From positions 2,604,001-2,668,000 of the forward strand of contig NZ_CP043505.1 of NCBI RefSeq assembly GCF_008365295.1: DNA of 64,000 bases. The letters are read 5' to 3'. The stretch comes from Agromyces intestinalis (GTDB lineage Bacteria; Actinomycetota; Actinomycetes; Actinomycetales; Microbacteriaceae). Below the pieces are notes generated by a model, which did not search any database, had not been told where the DNA came from, and saw only the letters and a list, made by a program, of their open reading frames with translations. Below, one piece after another: positions 1 to 11,176 of this stretch. Numbering within the stretch: position 1 is the first letter of the stretch; each line of letters starts with the position of its first letter. The translations under genes and the position numbers were made by a program.

Positions 1-514
1 TCAGGTCGGAGACCACGCCGCCGGTCGAGAACGACTTTCGCCCGTTGAACACGAGCTCGTCGCCGTCTTCGGTGATGACGAGGTCGGCATCGCGCGGGTT
101 GACCGCGCCGCCGAAGAGCAGGTTGCCGGCGGTGTACGCCTCTTCGACCGCGGCGATCTGCTCGTCGGTGGCGACGAGACGGGCCGCCCACGCCCAGAGG
201 TAGTGGTAGCCGAGGAGCTGGCCGATCGAGCCGTCGCCGCGGGCGATGATGCGGATCACGCGGTACGCGGTCTCCCATCGCTGCCCGCCGCCGCCGTGCT
301 CGACGGGGCCGAGCAGCGTCACGAGGCCTGACGCCTTCAGCAGCTCGACCTCCGCCCGCGGGGCGCCGCCGGCTCGGTCGCGTTCGACCGCGTCGGCGGA
401 CAGGATGTCGGAGACCTCCTCGGCACGCACCAGCCACTCGGCGCTAGTCTGTGGTCGGGCCGCGCCTCGCCAACGGTCGGTGACGACGTCGGGCGTCGCT
501 GATGTCAGAGTCAT
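1..514 (-). CDS. Acyl-CoA dehydrogenase-family flavin monooxygenase (SfnC/DszC-like), partial
   Basis: The reading frame runs from an ATG at 514 off the left edge, giving about 171 N-terminal residues with no stop. The sequence has the helical N-terminal domain of the acyl-CoA dehydrogenase fold (the part with GSIGQLLGYHYLW and later FNGRKSFSTGG), as in flavin-dependent monooxygenases such as DszC and the Sfn-type proteins that use reduced FMN rather than acyl-CoA. It lies 108 nt downstream of the SfnG-like gene in the same direction, which supports a shared role in organosulfur (sulfone) use. The C-terminal catalytic part is outside the window, so substrate and exact subfamily are inferred from context. 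Confidence 0.7.
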   Translation of the reverse strand, partial: MTLTSATPDVVTDRWRGAARPQTSAEWLVRAEEVSDILSADAVERDRAGGAPRAEVELLKASGLVTLLGPVEHGGGGQRWETAYRVIRIIARGDGSIGQLLGYHYLWAWAARLVATDEQIAAVEEAYTAGNLLFGGAVNPRDADLVITEDGDELVFNGRKSFSTGGVVSDL

Positions 515-622
515 GATCGTCCTTTCGGTGTCGCTGATCAGTGGATTCGCCCTGCGCCGACGGGGTCCAGCCGTCGACGCCGGGACGTCTGCGGCGAGGC
601 GCGGCTCGCCTCGCCGACGCGC

Positions 623-1753
623 TCAGACGGCGACCGGGTCGACGGCCCCCGTGCGATCGAGCTCGGCCTCGAGTTCGCGCACGATCGGAATGACCTCGGT
701 GCCGAACCGCTCGACCTCCTCGATGAAGTGCAGGAACCCGAGGAGGACGAGGTTCACCCCGCGCTGCTTGTACGCGATGATGCGGCGTGCGACCTGCTCG
801 GGCTCGCCGATGAGCTGCGTGCGGAACCCGTCGTTGTACTGCACCAGGTCTTCGAAGGTCGAGTCGGCCCACATGCCCTTCTTGTCGTGCGTGGAGGGGC
901 CGGCCTGCTGCACCGAGCGGCGGAACCCCTCGACCGACGCCTCGTCGGCCTGGGCGATGATCTCGCGCAGCTGCTCGCGCGCCTCGGCTTCGGTATCGCG
1001 CACGATCGCGAACCCGTTGAGGCCGAACCGCACGGTGCGTCCGTGCTCGGCGGCGATGCGGGTGACGTCGTCGTACTGCTCGGTGAACCCGTCGAAGTCC
1101 TTGCCGTTCGAGAAGTACCAGTCGGCGTGCGCGCCGCCGTTGAACCGCGCAGCGGTCGAGTTGCCGCCCTGGAAGATCTCGGGGTGCGGCCGGCCCTCAA
1201 CCGGGTACGGCCCGGGCCGCAGGGTGAAGTCGTTGACGCGGTAGAAGTCGCCCGCGAACTCGAAGTTCTCCTGCGTCCAGAGCCCTCGCAGCACCTCGAT
1301 GAATTCGGCCGAGCGACGGTAGCGCTCGTCGTGCTCGAGCCACGGCAGGGCGAGCTTCGTGTATTCGTCCTTGAACCAGCCGCTGACCACGTTGACCGCG
1401 GCGCGGCCCTTCGAGAACTGGTCGGCGGTGAGGATGAACTTCGCGAGCACGGCCGGCTCCCAGAGCCCGGGGTGCACGGCCGCGATGACCTTGAGCTTCT
1501 CGGTCGCGAGCAGCAGCGCGAGCGAGATCGACGTCGACTCGTGCTGCTGCGCGGCCCCGTAGCTCGACAGATAGCGCACCTGCGAGAGCGCGTACTCGAA
1601 GCCGACGCGCTCGGCGGTCTGCGCGAGTCGCACGTTGTAGTCGTACGACCAGTCGGTGCGCTGCTCGATGTTCGACACCACGAGCCCGCCGCTCACGTTC
1701 GGCACCCAGTAGGCGAACTTCAGCGGCTCGTGGATCAGGCTGTTCTGCGACAC
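623..1753 (-). CDS. sfnG: LLM-class flavin monooxygenase, dimethylsulfone monooxygenase SfnG-like
   Basis: 376 residues, the usual length for the SfnG branch of bacterial-luciferase-like (LLM) FMNH2-dependent monooxygenases. SfnG converts dimethylsulfone to methanesulfinate in sulfur scavenging. Family marks are an N-terminal FAYWVPNVSGGLVVS, the TIM-barrel strand with RVGFEYALSQVRY, the AAVHPGLWEP segment and the flavin-site run ISLALLLATEKLKVIAAVH. The start is a GTG with a strong GAGGAG site six bases upstream. It precedes the acyl-CoA-dehydrogenase-like gene on the same strand. SfnG normally needs a flavin reductase, which is not visible here. The family call is strong; the exact substrate is inferred from family resemblance. 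Confidence 0.85.
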   Translation of the reverse strand: MSQNSLIHEPLKFAYWVPNVSGGLVVSNIEQRTDWSYDYNVRLAQTAERVGFEYALSQVRYLSSYGAAQQHESTSISLALLLATEKLKVIAAVHPGLWEPAVLAKFILTADQFSKGRAAVNVVSGWFKDEYTKLALPWLEHDERYRRSAEFIEVLRGLWTQENFEFAGDFYRVNDFTLRPGPYPVEGRPHPEIFQGGNSTAARFNGGAHADWYFSNGKDFDGFTEQYDDVTRIAAEHGRTVRFGLNGFAIVRDTEAEAREQLREIIAQADEASVEGFRRSVQQAGPSTHDKKGMWADSTFEDLVQYNDGFRTQLIGEPEQVARRIIAYKQRGVNLVLLGFLHFIEEVERFGTEVIPIVRELEAELDRTGAVDPVAV

Positions 1754-1868
1754 GGTCGGCTCCTCACGGCGGATCGATGCGGATGCCGGTCACGCTAGGC
1801 GGGGGCGGATGCCGCGGGCCAGCGTTGTTGCCGAGGATGACCCTTCGTTGCGGGATGTGTCGGGGTGT

Positions 1869-3011
<1,143 letters not shown>

Positions 3012-3039
3012 TCAGCGGCGTGCGCACACCCGGGTCGGC

Positions 3040-6000
3040 ATGCCCTGTCGGCAGCCGAGAGGCGCTACCCGAGAGCCGAGGAGAACGGTCATCGATCGAT
3101 GGTTCCGGACCGGTGCACGCACCGGGTCCGATCGCAACAAGTGGATCGTCCTGGTCGCGGTGGCGGCGCTGTCGGCCACCCTGATCGCCGTGCCCGCGTT
3201 CACGGGTTCGAGCGCACCGCATGCCGATCCGCGCAGCGAGCCGATCTCGAACCGCGTCGATCTGCGGCCCGACCTCTCGGAGACGCCCGGTCGCGGTGGT
3301 GCGCCGGCACCCGTCCCCGGCCTGCTCCGCCCCGCCGCGCTCGCCATGCCCGAGTTGCCGCGCTCGATCGCCGCGACCCCCTCGCAGGTCGTCTTCCGGG
3401 CCACCCAGGGGCAGGGCTGCGATACACCGCAGGGGCTCTCGATCGTCACATGGAACGGCCCCGAGTACGCGTGGAACGCCTCGGCGAATGCTGCCTGGGT
3501 CCACCTGTCCCAGTCCACGGGCACCACGCCGTCGCAACCGACGGCGACCGCCGACTGCGCTGGGCTTCCCGTCGGCGTGCACCACGCGACCGTCACCTTC
3601 ACCGCCGCCGGTGCCTCAGGCTCGCCGCAGACGGTGGCGGTGAGTGCCGTCATCAATCCGGCGTCGTTCGTGACCACGACGACTTGGAAGGACGGTCATC
3701 GCGGGGCGTTCAGCTCGTCGACCGATGACAGCCGTCTGAGCGGGTACGCCGAGCTCGTGTCGAACGGGGTCGGCGGAACGTTCGTCATGAACGGCACCAC
3801 GCCCCCGCCCGAGTATGCGGACATGCACGCTTCGGGAATGGAACTCGGGTCGCACCTCGTCAGCCATTACTGCACGCCCGTCGACGGGCCCACGTTGCGC
3901 GACGAGATCGAGCGGAACGTCGCCGGGGTGGCGATCGCGACCGGGACGCTCGACGACGTCGCCACCCTCGTCTGGCCGTGCGGGTTCCGCTCGCTCGAGT
4001 ACGGCGTGGTCGCGGCGCGCTACTTCACCTCCGCGCGTGGCTACAACATCAACCAGCTCGAGAGCGCGACGCCGTTCGACTTCATGAACCTGAAGTCGTT
4101 CAACTCGCACGAGCACGAGCCGGTGCCGCCCGCCGACCTGAAGTCGATCGTCGATGCGGCGGAGCAGCAGGGCGGCTGGGCGAACCTCGTGCTGCACGAC
4201 TTCACCAACGACGACGGTGCGATCCGGTACGCCACGACGAAGGATGTGTGGGTGGCGCCGATCGGCACCGTCGTGAACTACATCCTGCAACGCGATCGCA
4301 CGGTCATCACGTCCCCCACGGCGACCGCCGACACGCTCGGCTTCGACTTCTCGCGCATCGGACTGCCGACCTCCCCGCTGCGCGACTTCGAGTCGACCAT
4401 CCACGCGGCCGACGAGGTGACGTTCAAGGTCGACGTGAGCACCGCGCCCTGGGTGTCGCACGTGCGCGTGGGCGGAGTCGATCTGCCGTTCGAGGTGCGA
4501 ATCGAGGGCGGGGGCAAGTCCGTGTACTTCTCGGCGCCCGTGACGCTCGCGACACAGCACGCCGAGATCGGCCTCTCGGATGTCGTTCCGCCGGTGATCT
4601 CGGCCGCGCCGGCGGCGTTGTCCTTCTCGGCGACCACCGGCCAGCCGGTCGACGACCTGACCGTCGAACTCGCCAACGCCGGAGCCGGCACCCTCTCGTG
4701 GAACGCCGCCGTCACGGGTGCCGGCGCCGAGTGGCTGTCGGTCACCCCGGCCAGCGGCACGGGATCCGGCACGCTCACCGTCCACGCCGACAGTGCGTCG
4801 CTGCCGCCCGGCACCCACACCGCCGCCGTCACGGTCAGCGCTCCCGGTGCGACGCCCAAGTCCATCCCCGTCACGCTCCGTGTGTCCGACAACACGGCGC
4901 AGGCGTTCGCGTTCGACTATGCGAACCGCGGAGAACTGCTCGCGGACGGCTGGGACTTCCTCGCCGAGACGCGCACCGGCGCGGTGCGCAATACCGAGCA
5001 GACCTCGGGCGCGACCGTGTCGTACTCCTCGTCGGGGCTGCGGATCCCGGCGGATGCCGGCGATCTCTGGCAGGAGCTCAACGACACCCGCAACAGTCTC
5101 TTCCGCGACCTCCCCGAAGACTGGACGCAGGTCGAGGTGTCGCTCGAGTTCGCGCCGACAGCCGACTTCCAGCAGGCCGGGCTCGTGGTGTACGGCGATG
5201 ACGACGACTACGTGCAGGTCACGCGCAATTACAACTCCGGCATGGGCGGCCAGTCGACCGCGTTCATCAGCGAGACCGCCGGCGCGGCGAGCGAGGGCGC
5301 ACCCGCCCTGCTCAGCGACACCGAGGTCGACCTGCGGCTGCAGCGCGACGGACTGGTCATCACCGGTTCGTTCTCGGTCGACGATGGCGCCACCTGGATC
5401 CCGGTCGGCGTCGCCGTGCGCAGCATCGCCTCCCCGCGACTGGGCATCGTCGTGGGTGCCTCGGCGGGCGGCTTCCCGGTCGCGACGATTCATCGCGCCA
5501 TCGTGACCGCGGGAACGCCCGGGAATCCCACGGATCCGACCGATCCAACCGACCCGACGGATCCGACGGATCCGACCGACCCGACGGACCCGACCGACCC
5601 GACGGATCCGACGGATCCGACCGACCCGACGGAGCCGACGGAGCACAGGTTCTCGTTCGACTACGCCGACCGCTCGGCGCTGCTCGCAGATGGGTGGGAC
5701 TTCACCGCGCGCACCCGGTCGGGTGCCGCGCGCGACACCGAACAGACGTCGGGGGCGGTGGTGGAGTACTCCGCGCAGGGGCTGCGGATCCCGGTTGATT
5801 CGGGCGACCTCTGGGAGGGACTGAACAACACCCGGAACAGTGTGTTCCGCGACGTGCCCGACGACTGGACGAGCCTCGAACTCGCGCTCGACTTCGCACC
5901 GCTCCAGTCGCTCCAGCAGGCGGGACTCGTGGTGTACGGGTCCGACGACGACTACGTTCAGATCACCCGGGTGTTCAATCCGTGGGTTGGTGGGCAGTCG

Positions 6001-7101
6001 ATCGCGTTCATCGGGGAGTCGGGCGGCTCGGCGGTCGACGCGGCGCGGGCGTATGTCGCACCCACCTCGATGCGCCTGCGGCTCGACCGCAACGGCGGGC
6101 TCATCACGAGTTCGTACTCCACGAACGACGGCGCCACCTGGAACCCCGTCGGCACGCTCGAGGGCGAGATCGAGCACCCGCGTCTCGGCATCGTCGTCGG
6201 AGGTGCCGTCGGCGGTGCGTCGGCGCTCGTCCGCGACGCGGTCGTGCGGGCGGCGTCCTCGACGCCGACGCCCGAGCCGCAACCGGAGCCGACGCCCGAG
6301 CCGACACCGGAACCGCAACCTGAGCCGCAACCTGAGCCGCAACCGGAGCCGACGCCGGAGCCGACGCCGACGCCGACGCCCGAGCCGACCCCGGAGCCGA
6401 CGCCGACGCCCGAGCCCGAGCCGACGCCGGAGCCCGAGCCGACGCCGGAGCCCGAGCCGACGCCGACGCCGACGCCGACGACCAGGTTCGACTTCGACTA
6501 CGCCGATCGCGCAGCGCTCGTCGGCGACGGCTGGGACTTCCTGGCACGGACCTCGTCGGGCACGGTCCGTGACACGGAGCAGCTCGCCGGTGAGAGCATC
6601 GTGTACTCACCGGCCGGGCTCGCGATTCCCGCCGGACCGGGTGACCTCTGGGAAGGGCTGAACAGCACGAGGAACAGTCTCTTCCGTGAGCTCCCGGCCG
6701 ACTGGGCGAGCGTTCGGCTCTCGTTGCAGTTCGACCCGGGCACCAACTTCCAGCAGGCCGGGGTCGTCGTCTACGACTCCGACGACGACTACGTGCAGGT
6801 CACGAGGAACTTCAACTCGGGACGAGGCGGATCCGGCTTCGTCATGGTGTCGGAGCGCGACGGTGTCGCGACCGCGCCGGGCCAGGCGGCCTCGTCGGCC
6901 ACGACGATGGTGCTGCAGCTCGTTCGCCTGGGCTCGACGATCGAGGGTTCCTACTCCATCGACGACGGTGCGACCTGGACTTCGCTCGGATCGACTACCG
7001 CGACGTTCGCCGCGCCGCGTCTGGGCATCATCGTCGGTGCATCCGAGGGCGGTTCCGTCGCTGCCGTGATCCGATCGGCGAGCGTGACCACTGCCGAGTG
7101 A
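3040..7101 (+). CDS. Secreted multidomain polysaccharide deacetylase-like protein with three DUF1349-like modules
   Basis: About 1353 residues from the ATG at 3040; the frame is open further upstream, and a GAGGAGA site at 3078-3084 suggests a start nearer 3091, where only non-ATG codons exist. A membrane or signal segment (around [17 protein letters not shown]) is followed by a BACON-like Ig domain (about 104-205) and a NodB/CE4-like deacetylase domain (about 210-430). In that domain the Asp pair is D229-D230 and the metal His pair is H272 and H276. A second Ig-like domain follows (about 520-617), then three about-200-residue repeats resembling DUF1349/concanavalin-like folds (about 624-826, 871-1071, 1149-1353). 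These are joined by a Thr-Asp-Pro linker and a Pro-Glu-Pro-Thr linker. It stands at the edge of the polysaccharide locus, so an outside-the-cell role in trimming or binding the polymer is inferred. Confidence 0.75.
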   Translation: MPCRQPRGATREPRRTVIDRWFRTGARTGSDRNKWIVLVAVAALSATLIAVPAFTGSSAPHADPRSEPISNRVDLRPDLSETPGRGGAPAPVPGLLRPAALAMPELPRSIAATPSQVVFRATQGQGCDTPQGLSIVTWNGPEYAWNASANAAWVHLSQSTGTTPSQPTATADCAGLPVGVHHATVTFTAAGASGSPQTVAVSAVINPASFVTTTTWKDGHRGAFSSSTDDSRLSGYAELVSNGVGGTFVMNGTTPPPEYADMHASGMELGSHLVSHYCTPVDGPTLRDEIERNVAGVAIATGTLDDVATLVWPCGFRSLEYGVVAARYFTSARGYNINQLESATPFDFMNLKSFNSHEHEPVPPADLKSIVDAAEQQGGWANLVLHDFTNDDGAIRYATTKDVWVAPIGTVVNYILQRDRTVITSPTATADTLGFDFSRIGLPTSPLRDFESTIHAADEVTFKVDVSTAPWVSHVRVGGVDLPFEVRIEGGGKSVYFSAPVTLATQHAEIGLSDVVPPVISAAPAALSFSATTGQPVDDLTVELANAGAGTLSWNAAVTGAGAEWLSVTPASGTGSGTLTVHADSASLPPGTHTAAVTVSAPGATPKSIPVTLRVSDNTAQAFAFDYANRGELLADGWDFLAETRTGAVRNTEQTSGATVSYSSSGLRIPADAGDLWQELNDTRNSLFRDLPEDWTQVEVSLEFAPTADFQQAGLVVYGDDDDYVQVTRNYNSGMGGQSTAFISETAGAASEGAPALLSDTEVDLRLQRDGLVITGSFSVDDGATWIPVGVAVRSIASPRLGIVVGASAGGFPVATIHRAIVTAGTPGNPTDPTDPTDPTDPTDPTDPTDPTDPTDPTDPTDPTEPTEHRFSFDYADRSALLADGWDFTARTRSGAARDTEQTSGAVVEYSAQGLRIPVDSGDLWEGLNNTRNSVFRDVPDDWTSLELALDFAPLQSLQQAGLVVYGSDDDYVQITRVFNPWVGGQSIAFIGESGGSAVDAARAYVAPTSMRLRLDRNGGLITSSYSTNDGATWNPVGTLEGEIEHPRLGIVVGGAVGGASALVRDAVVRAASSTPTPEPQPEPTPEPTPEPQPEPQPEPQPEPTPEPTPTPTPEPTPEPTPTPEPEPTPEPEPTPEPEPTPTPTPTTRFDFDYADRAALVGDGWDFLARTSSGTVRDTEQLAGESIVYSPAGLAIPAGPGDLWEGLNSTRNSLFRELPADWASVRLSLQFDPGTNFQQAGVVVYDSDDDYVQVTRNFNSGRGGSGFVMVSERDGVATAPGQAASSATTMVLQLVRLGSTIEGSYSIDDGATWTSLGSTTATFAAPRLGIIVGASEGGSVAAVIRSASVTTAE
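5527..5643 (+). repeat. Tandem Thr-Asp-Pro coding repeat (linker 1)
   Basis: A run of 9-bp-like units (variants of ACGGATCCG and ACCGACCCG) encodes a (Pro-Thr-Asp)n linker between the first and second DUF1349-like modules of the secreted protein. Codon variation is almost only at third positions, so selection is on the peptide. Length may vary between strains by slippage. Confidence 0.85.
6259..6483 (+). repeat. Tandem Pro-Glu-Pro-Thr coding repeat (linker 2)
   Basis: Repeats of GAGCCGACGCC and GAGCCGCAACC type encode a Pro/Glu/Thr/Gln-rich linker between the second and third DUF1349-like modules. It differs in composition from the first linker of the same protein, so the two linkers arose separately. 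It is probably an extended spacer outside the cell. Confidence 0.85.
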
Positions 7102-7106
7102 GCGTT

Positions 7107-7137
7107 CCCCCCGAGCGGGGGGACCCCATTCTGGGGG
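7107..7137 (+). promoter_or_regulatory. Tandem C/G palindrome, element A (polysaccharide operon)
   Basis: Two abutting inverted repeats: CCCCCC-GAGC-GGGGGG at 7107-7122, then one A, then CCCC-ATTCT-GGGGG at 7124-7137. It sits just after the stop of the deacetylase-like gene and 159 nt before the first operon gene at 7297. The same architecture occurs at 24901-24931 and 29397-29424 upstream of other units of this locus. A regulator-binding site is inferred; a terminator for the upstream gene is an alternative for this copy alone. Confidence 0.6.
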
Positions 7138-7296
7138 ATGACCGCCCGAGGGCCGTGTGCGACAGTGAGTCAACGTCATCATCCGACGCACCCCACCCGA
7201 CACGCGAGTCAGCGAGATCGATCCCTATTCGACCTCGATCCGCGGCCGCGACCCTCGCTGCAGACCCGACTACCCACGCAGGGGAAGAGACCACCC

Positions 7297-8352
7297 ATGA
7301 CCAGAACCCTCGGCGTCGCCGTGATCGGCGCCGGCTACTGGGGCCCGAACCTCGCCCGCAACTTCCAGTACAGCCCCGATTGGCGGCTCGAGGCGATCTG
7401 CGACCTCGATCTGGATCGTGCGTCCGCGCTCGCGGCCCGGCTCGGCGGTGTGCGGGTGACCGCCTCGCTCGACGACGTGCTCGCCGACCCGGCGATCGAC
7501 GCCGTTGCGATCGCCACGCCGGCACGCACGCATCACCCCATCGCAATGGCCGCCATCGCGGCCGGCAAGCATGTCGTGGTCGAGAAGCCGATCGCCGACG
7601 GCACGCAGCGCGCTCGTGAGATGGTCGCGGCGGCCGATGCCGCCGGACTCGTGCTCATGACCGACCACACGTACTGCTACACGCCCGCGGTACTCAAGAT
7701 GAGGGAACTCATCGCCGAGGGCCACCTCGGGGACATCCTCTACATCGACTCCGTACGCATCAATCTCGGTATCATCCAGCCCGATGTCGACGTCTTCTGG
7801 GACCTCGCCCCGCACGACCTGTCGATCATGGACTTCCTGCTGCCGGGAGGCCTCGTGCCGGAGAGCGTCACCGCCGTCGGGGCGGACCCGCTCAGCGCGG
7901 GTAAGGCCTGCATCGGATACCTGTCGATGATGTTCCCCGGCGGGGCCATCGGCCACGCTCACGTGAACTGGCTCAGCCCCACGAAGATCCGTCAGCTCGT
8001 CATCGGCGGGTCGCGGCGCACGGTCGTGTGGGACGATCTCAGCCCCCAGCAGCGGGTCAGCGTCTACGACCGTGGCGTCGATCTCGATATCCAAGCCCTC
8101 GACGGCATCGATCGGGCGTCGGCCCTCATCTCCTACCGGCTCGGCGACACCTGGTCGCCCGCGCTGCAGGAGCGCGAGGCGCTGGCCGCGATGGTCGACG
8201 AGTTCGCCGAGGCGATCACGACGGGCCGCCCGCCGCGCACCGACGGCCAGTCCGGGCTGCGCGTGCTGTCGGTGCTCGAAGCCGCGTCCCAGAGCCTGCA
8301 GACCGGAACCGCCCAGGAGCGGCTGAACGCGTACGCCGGAGAGCCCAGATGA
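7297..8352 (+). CDS. Gfo/Idh/MocA-family NDP-sugar dehydrogenase (WlbA-like)
   Basis: 351 residues. The N-terminal Rossmann fold has GVAVIGAGYWGPN, and the EKP motif (VVVEKPIADG) carries the catalytic lysine. The middle segment DHTYCYTPAVLKMREL and the VFWDLAPHDLSIMDF stretch are typical of members that oxidise the 3-position of a UDP-sugar before transamination, as WlbA/WbpB do. The ATG at 7297 has a GGGGAAGAG site and follows element A. The stop overlaps the next start (ATGA at 8349). With the aminotransferase at 9983 and the WbpD/WlbB-like acetyltransferase at 24001-24636 it could form a 3-acetamido sugar pathway. The exact sugar is unknown. Confidence 0.8.
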   Translation: MTRTLGVAVIGAGYWGPNLARNFQYSPDWRLEAICDLDLDRASALAARLGGVRVTASLDDVLADPAIDAVAIATPARTHHPIAMAAIAAGKHVVVEKPIADGTQRAREMVAAADAAGLVLMTDHTYCYTPAVLKMRELIAEGHLGDILYIDSVRINLGIIQPDVDVFWDLAPHDLSIMDFLLPGGLVPESVTAVGADPLSAGKACIGYLSMMFPGGAIGHAHVNWLSPTKIRQLVIGGSRRTVVWDDLSPQQRVSVYDRGVDLDIQALDGIDRASALISYRLGDTWSPALQEREALAAMVDEFAEAITTGRPPRTDGQSGLRVLSVLEAASQSLQTGTAQERLNAYAGEPR

Positions 8353-9986
8353 CCGCGACACGGTCGCATCGGTCTGAACGCGCGGCCGATCTCGGAGCCG
8401 AGACGCTCGAGCTCAACCGAGGGATCTTCGATCGTCTGATCGACATCGCAAGTGGCAGAGCATCCGACGATCGGCTCGAGTCCGCCGTCGAATGGGTGCG
8501 TGTCGCGGCGAGTTTCGCGATGACGAATCCGGTGGGCGTGCTCCGAAGCGACCGTCTCGAAGCGGTGGTCGATCAGATCGCCGCCCGTGCGCTGCGCCCC
8601 TCGCCCCGCGAACGGCGCCGGTCCGCCACCGGCGAGTCGGCACCGCCTCGACGTGTGCTGCACGTCGTGAGTGAAGCTCGATCGATCGGCGGACTCACGC
8701 GACTCGCAGAACGCTGGATCCGCCACGACACCGCGAGCACATCGTCGATCGTCGTCACACTGCAGTCCGAGGTGGTCGAGCCGCTCGTCGCGGCCGTCGC
8801 CGCGTCGGGCGGAGTGACGGCAGCGTTCGGTCTCGGAGACGCCATCGCGCAGGCGGCCGAGCTGCGCAGGCTCGGCGAGGAAGCGGACTTCGTCATCTGC
8901 CACCTGCACCCCGGCGACCCTGTTCCAGCGCTCGCCTTCGGGGCCGGCTACCGAGGTGCACCCGTCGCGCTGTTCAACCATTCCGACCACCTCTTCTGGC
9001 TCGCACCGACGGGGGCGAGCCTGGTGGTCGACTTCCGCGAGGCCGGTGCCGTGCTCACCGAGTTCGGACGCGGCTACGGCACCGCTGCACGGCACCGGCT
9101 CCCGTTGCTCGTACCCGGGGCCGCGGCGAGCGGACTCCGTGACGAAGCCAGGGCGAGACTCGGGTTCGCCGATGCCGACGTCGTCGCCGTGTCGGTGGCC
9201 CGTGCGGTGAAGTTCGAGGACACCCCGCTCGAACCGAGGTTCGCCGACCTGATCGCCGAAGCGCTCGACCGGAACCCGCGACTCGTGTACTGCGCGGTCG
9301 GCCCCGGCCCCGACGACTCGCCCTGGCCGGGTCTGCTCGCACGATATCCGGGCCGGATTCGCTTGACCGGCCCGCTTCCCGACCCGCAGGCGTGCCTGAA
9401 TGCGGCGGATCTCTACCTCGACACGTTCCCGTTCTCGTCGCTCACCTCATTGCTCGAGGCGTCGTCGGCGAATCTGCCCGTGCTCACCTTCGACGGGCAC
9501 CACGGGTTGCGCAAGGCCCTCGGCATCGCCGATTTCGTCGCTGACGACCTCGACCGACCCGACGACCTCGCGACCTTCCAACGCCGCCTCACCGACCTGG
9601 TGGGCGACGACGGGCTTCGTCGCGCGCGCGGTGCCGCCGCCCGGGGGGTGTTCGACCAGCTCACGACGGACGGATCCTGGCTCGATCGACTCGAGGCCCT
9701 GTACACGCGACTCGACGAGCTCTCCGCGGCCGGCCGCACGATCGGCGAGACGCCCGCTCCGCCTGCGAGTGACGAGCTCGCCGATTACAGCCTCGCGATC
9801 CTCGCGATCGAGCAACGGTCACCGTTGCTGTGGTCGCTGCATGGTGCGATCGCCCGGCTCGATGAGCGGGATCGACGCGCGATGCGGATGCGCACCGTGA
9901 CCGCGAGGGCCGTCCGAAAGCTCGACTCGATCGTCGGGTGGTCGCCCCGCAACGTCGACCGACTCCTCCTTCCCGCCGCGCCGTGA
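8349..9986 (+). CDS. Glycosyltransferase, GT-B fold (GT4/GT41-like C-terminal half)
   Basis: 545 residues. The first about 100 residues are a helical extension with no recognised family. The rest resembles a GT-B enzyme: an N-terminal Rossmann part beginning RRVLHVVSEARSIGGLTRL and a C-terminal donor-binding part with VGPGPDDSPWPGLLARYP and a PDPQACLNAADLYLDTFPFSSLTSLLEA segment. That last segment is like the donor sites of SPINDLY-type and GT4 enzymes. The start overlaps the previous stop by ATGA, so the genes are translationally coupled. It probably adds a sugar to the lipid-linked repeat unit on the cytoplasmic side. Donor and acceptor cannot be read from sequence. Confidence 0.7.
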   Translation: MTATRSHRSERAADLGAETLELNRGIFDRLIDIASGRASDDRLESAVEWVRVAASFAMTNPVGVLRSDRLEAVVDQIAARALRPSPRERRRSATGESAPPRRVLHVVSEARSIGGLTRLAERWIRHDTASTSSIVVTLQSEVVEPLVAAVAASGGVTAAFGLGDAIAQAAELRRLGEEADFVICHLHPGDPVPALAFGAGYRGAPVALFNHSDHLFWLAPTGASLVVDFREAGAVLTEFGRGYGTAARHRLPLLVPGAAASGLRDEARARLGFADADVVAVSVARAVKFEDTPLEPRFADLIAEALDRNPRLVYCAVGPGPDDSPWPGLLARYPGRIRLTGPLPDPQACLNAADLYLDTFPFSSLTSLLEASSANLPVLTFDGHHGLRKALGIADFVADDLDRPDDLATFQRRLTDLVGDDGLRRARGAAARGVFDQLTTDGSWLDRLEALYTRLDELSAAGRTIGETPAPPASDELADYSLAILAIEQRSPLLWSLHGAIARLDERDRRAMRMRTVTARAVRKLDSIVGWSPRNVDRLLLPAAP

Positions 9987-11176
9987 GCCCTGACGAGACG
10001 ATGCAGAACATGACCGATACCCTCCGCGCAACCGAAGACACCGCCGCCGACCCGGGGCCGGTGCCGTTCCTGGACCTCGCCGCTCAGCAGGCCGAGGTCG
10101 CCGACGAGGTGCTGGCGACCTGGCAGCAGCAGCTCGTGACGGCCTCGTTCATCGGCGGGGTCGAGGTCGCGGCCTTCGAGCGCGAGTACGCCGAGTACAT
10201 CGGTGTCGAGCACTGCATCGGCGTCGGCAACGGAACCGACGCGATCGAGCTCGCGCTCCGAGCCGTCGGCGTCGGCAGGGGAGATGAGGTCATCCTCCCG
10301 GTCAACACGTTCATCGCCACCGCCGAGGCGGTCAGCCGCGTCGGCGCGACGCCGGTGTTCGTCGACGTCGATGACGAGCACCTCCTCATCGATCCGCGGG
10401 CGGTCGATGCGGCGGTCTCCGAACGCACGCGTGTGGTGATCCCCGTTCACCTGTACGGGCAGACCGCTCCGGTGGAGGCGATCGAGTCCATCGCCCGACG
10501 CCACGACCTCATTGTGGTCGAGGACGCCGCGCAGTCGCAGGGAGCCTCGTCTGCGGCCGGGCGGGCGGGCGCGCTGGGCCGGGTCGCCGCGACGAGCTTC
10601 TACCCCGGCAAGAACCTCGGTGCGGCCGGTGACGCGGGCGCAGTGCTCACGAACGATGCGGCGGTGGCCGGTGTCGTGCGCGAGCTGGGTTCGCACGGCA
10701 GCAGGGTGAAGTACGTGCACGATCGGGTCGGCGGCAATTCGCGCCTCGACTCCGTGCAGGCGACCGTGCTCCGCGCGAAACTGCGCCGCTTGGACGGATG
10801 GAACGCGAACCGTCGTGCCGCGGCGGCACGGTACGCCGAACTCCTCGCGGATGCGCCCGGCGTGCGGATTCCGGTCTCCCGGCCCGGCAACACCGATGTC
10901 TGGCATCTCTACGTCGTCCGCGTCGACGAACGCGACCGCGTGCTCGACGGCCTCGCAGCGGCAGGCATCGGCGCGGCCATCCACTACCCGGTTCCGCTCC
11001 ACCTCACCGGTGCCTACCGCGACCTCGGGTACCGGGAGGGACAGTTCCCGATCGCCGAGGCCAGCAGCAGCCGGATCCTGTCGCTGCCGATGTCTCCGCA
11101 CCTGTCCTCCGCGCAGCAGGAACGGGTCGCGGAGGTCCTGCGCGATCTCACCTCGGCAGGGGCAGCAGCGACGTGA
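9983..11176 (+). CDS. DegT/DnrJ/EryC1 family sugar aminotransferase
   Basis: 397 residues from the GTG at 9983, chosen because it overlaps the previous stop as GTGA; ATG codons at 10001 and 10010 are alternatives. PLP-dependent fold type I: the FLDLAAQQAEV start, GVGNGTDAIELALRA, VVEDAAQSQGA (cofactor Asp) and the Schiff-base lysine in FYPGKNLGAAGDAG. These enzymes put an amino group on a keto-sugar nucleotide. Next to the Gfo/Idh/MocA dehydrogenase the likely reaction is 3-amination, as by WlbC/WbpE. It ends in a GTGA overlap with the flippase gene. Confidence 0.88.
   Translation: MSPDETMQNMTDTLRATEDTAADPGPVPFLDLAAQQAEVADEVLATWQQQLVTASFIGGVEVAAFEREYAEYIGVEHCIGVGNGTDAIELALRAVGVGRGDEVILPVNTFIATAEAVSRVGATPVFVDVDDEHLLIDPRAVDAAVSERTRVVIPVHLYGQTAPVEAIESIARRHDLIVVEDAAQSQGASSAAGRAGALGRVAATSFYPGKNLGAAGDAGAVLTNDAAVAGVVRELGSHGSRVKYVHDRVGGNSRLDSVQATVLRAKLRRLDGWNANRRAAAARYAELLADAPGVRIPVSRPGNTDVWHLYVVRVDERDRVLDGLAAAGIGAAIHYPVPLHLTGAYRDLGYREGQFPIAEASSSRILSLPMSPHLSSAQQERVAEVLRDLTSAGAAAT

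Noticed and set aside
246-1244. Long plus-strand frames opposite the sulfone monooxygenase genes
   Set aside because: They are typical high-GC antisense shadows rich in Arg, Ser and Pro without family motifs or ribosome sites.
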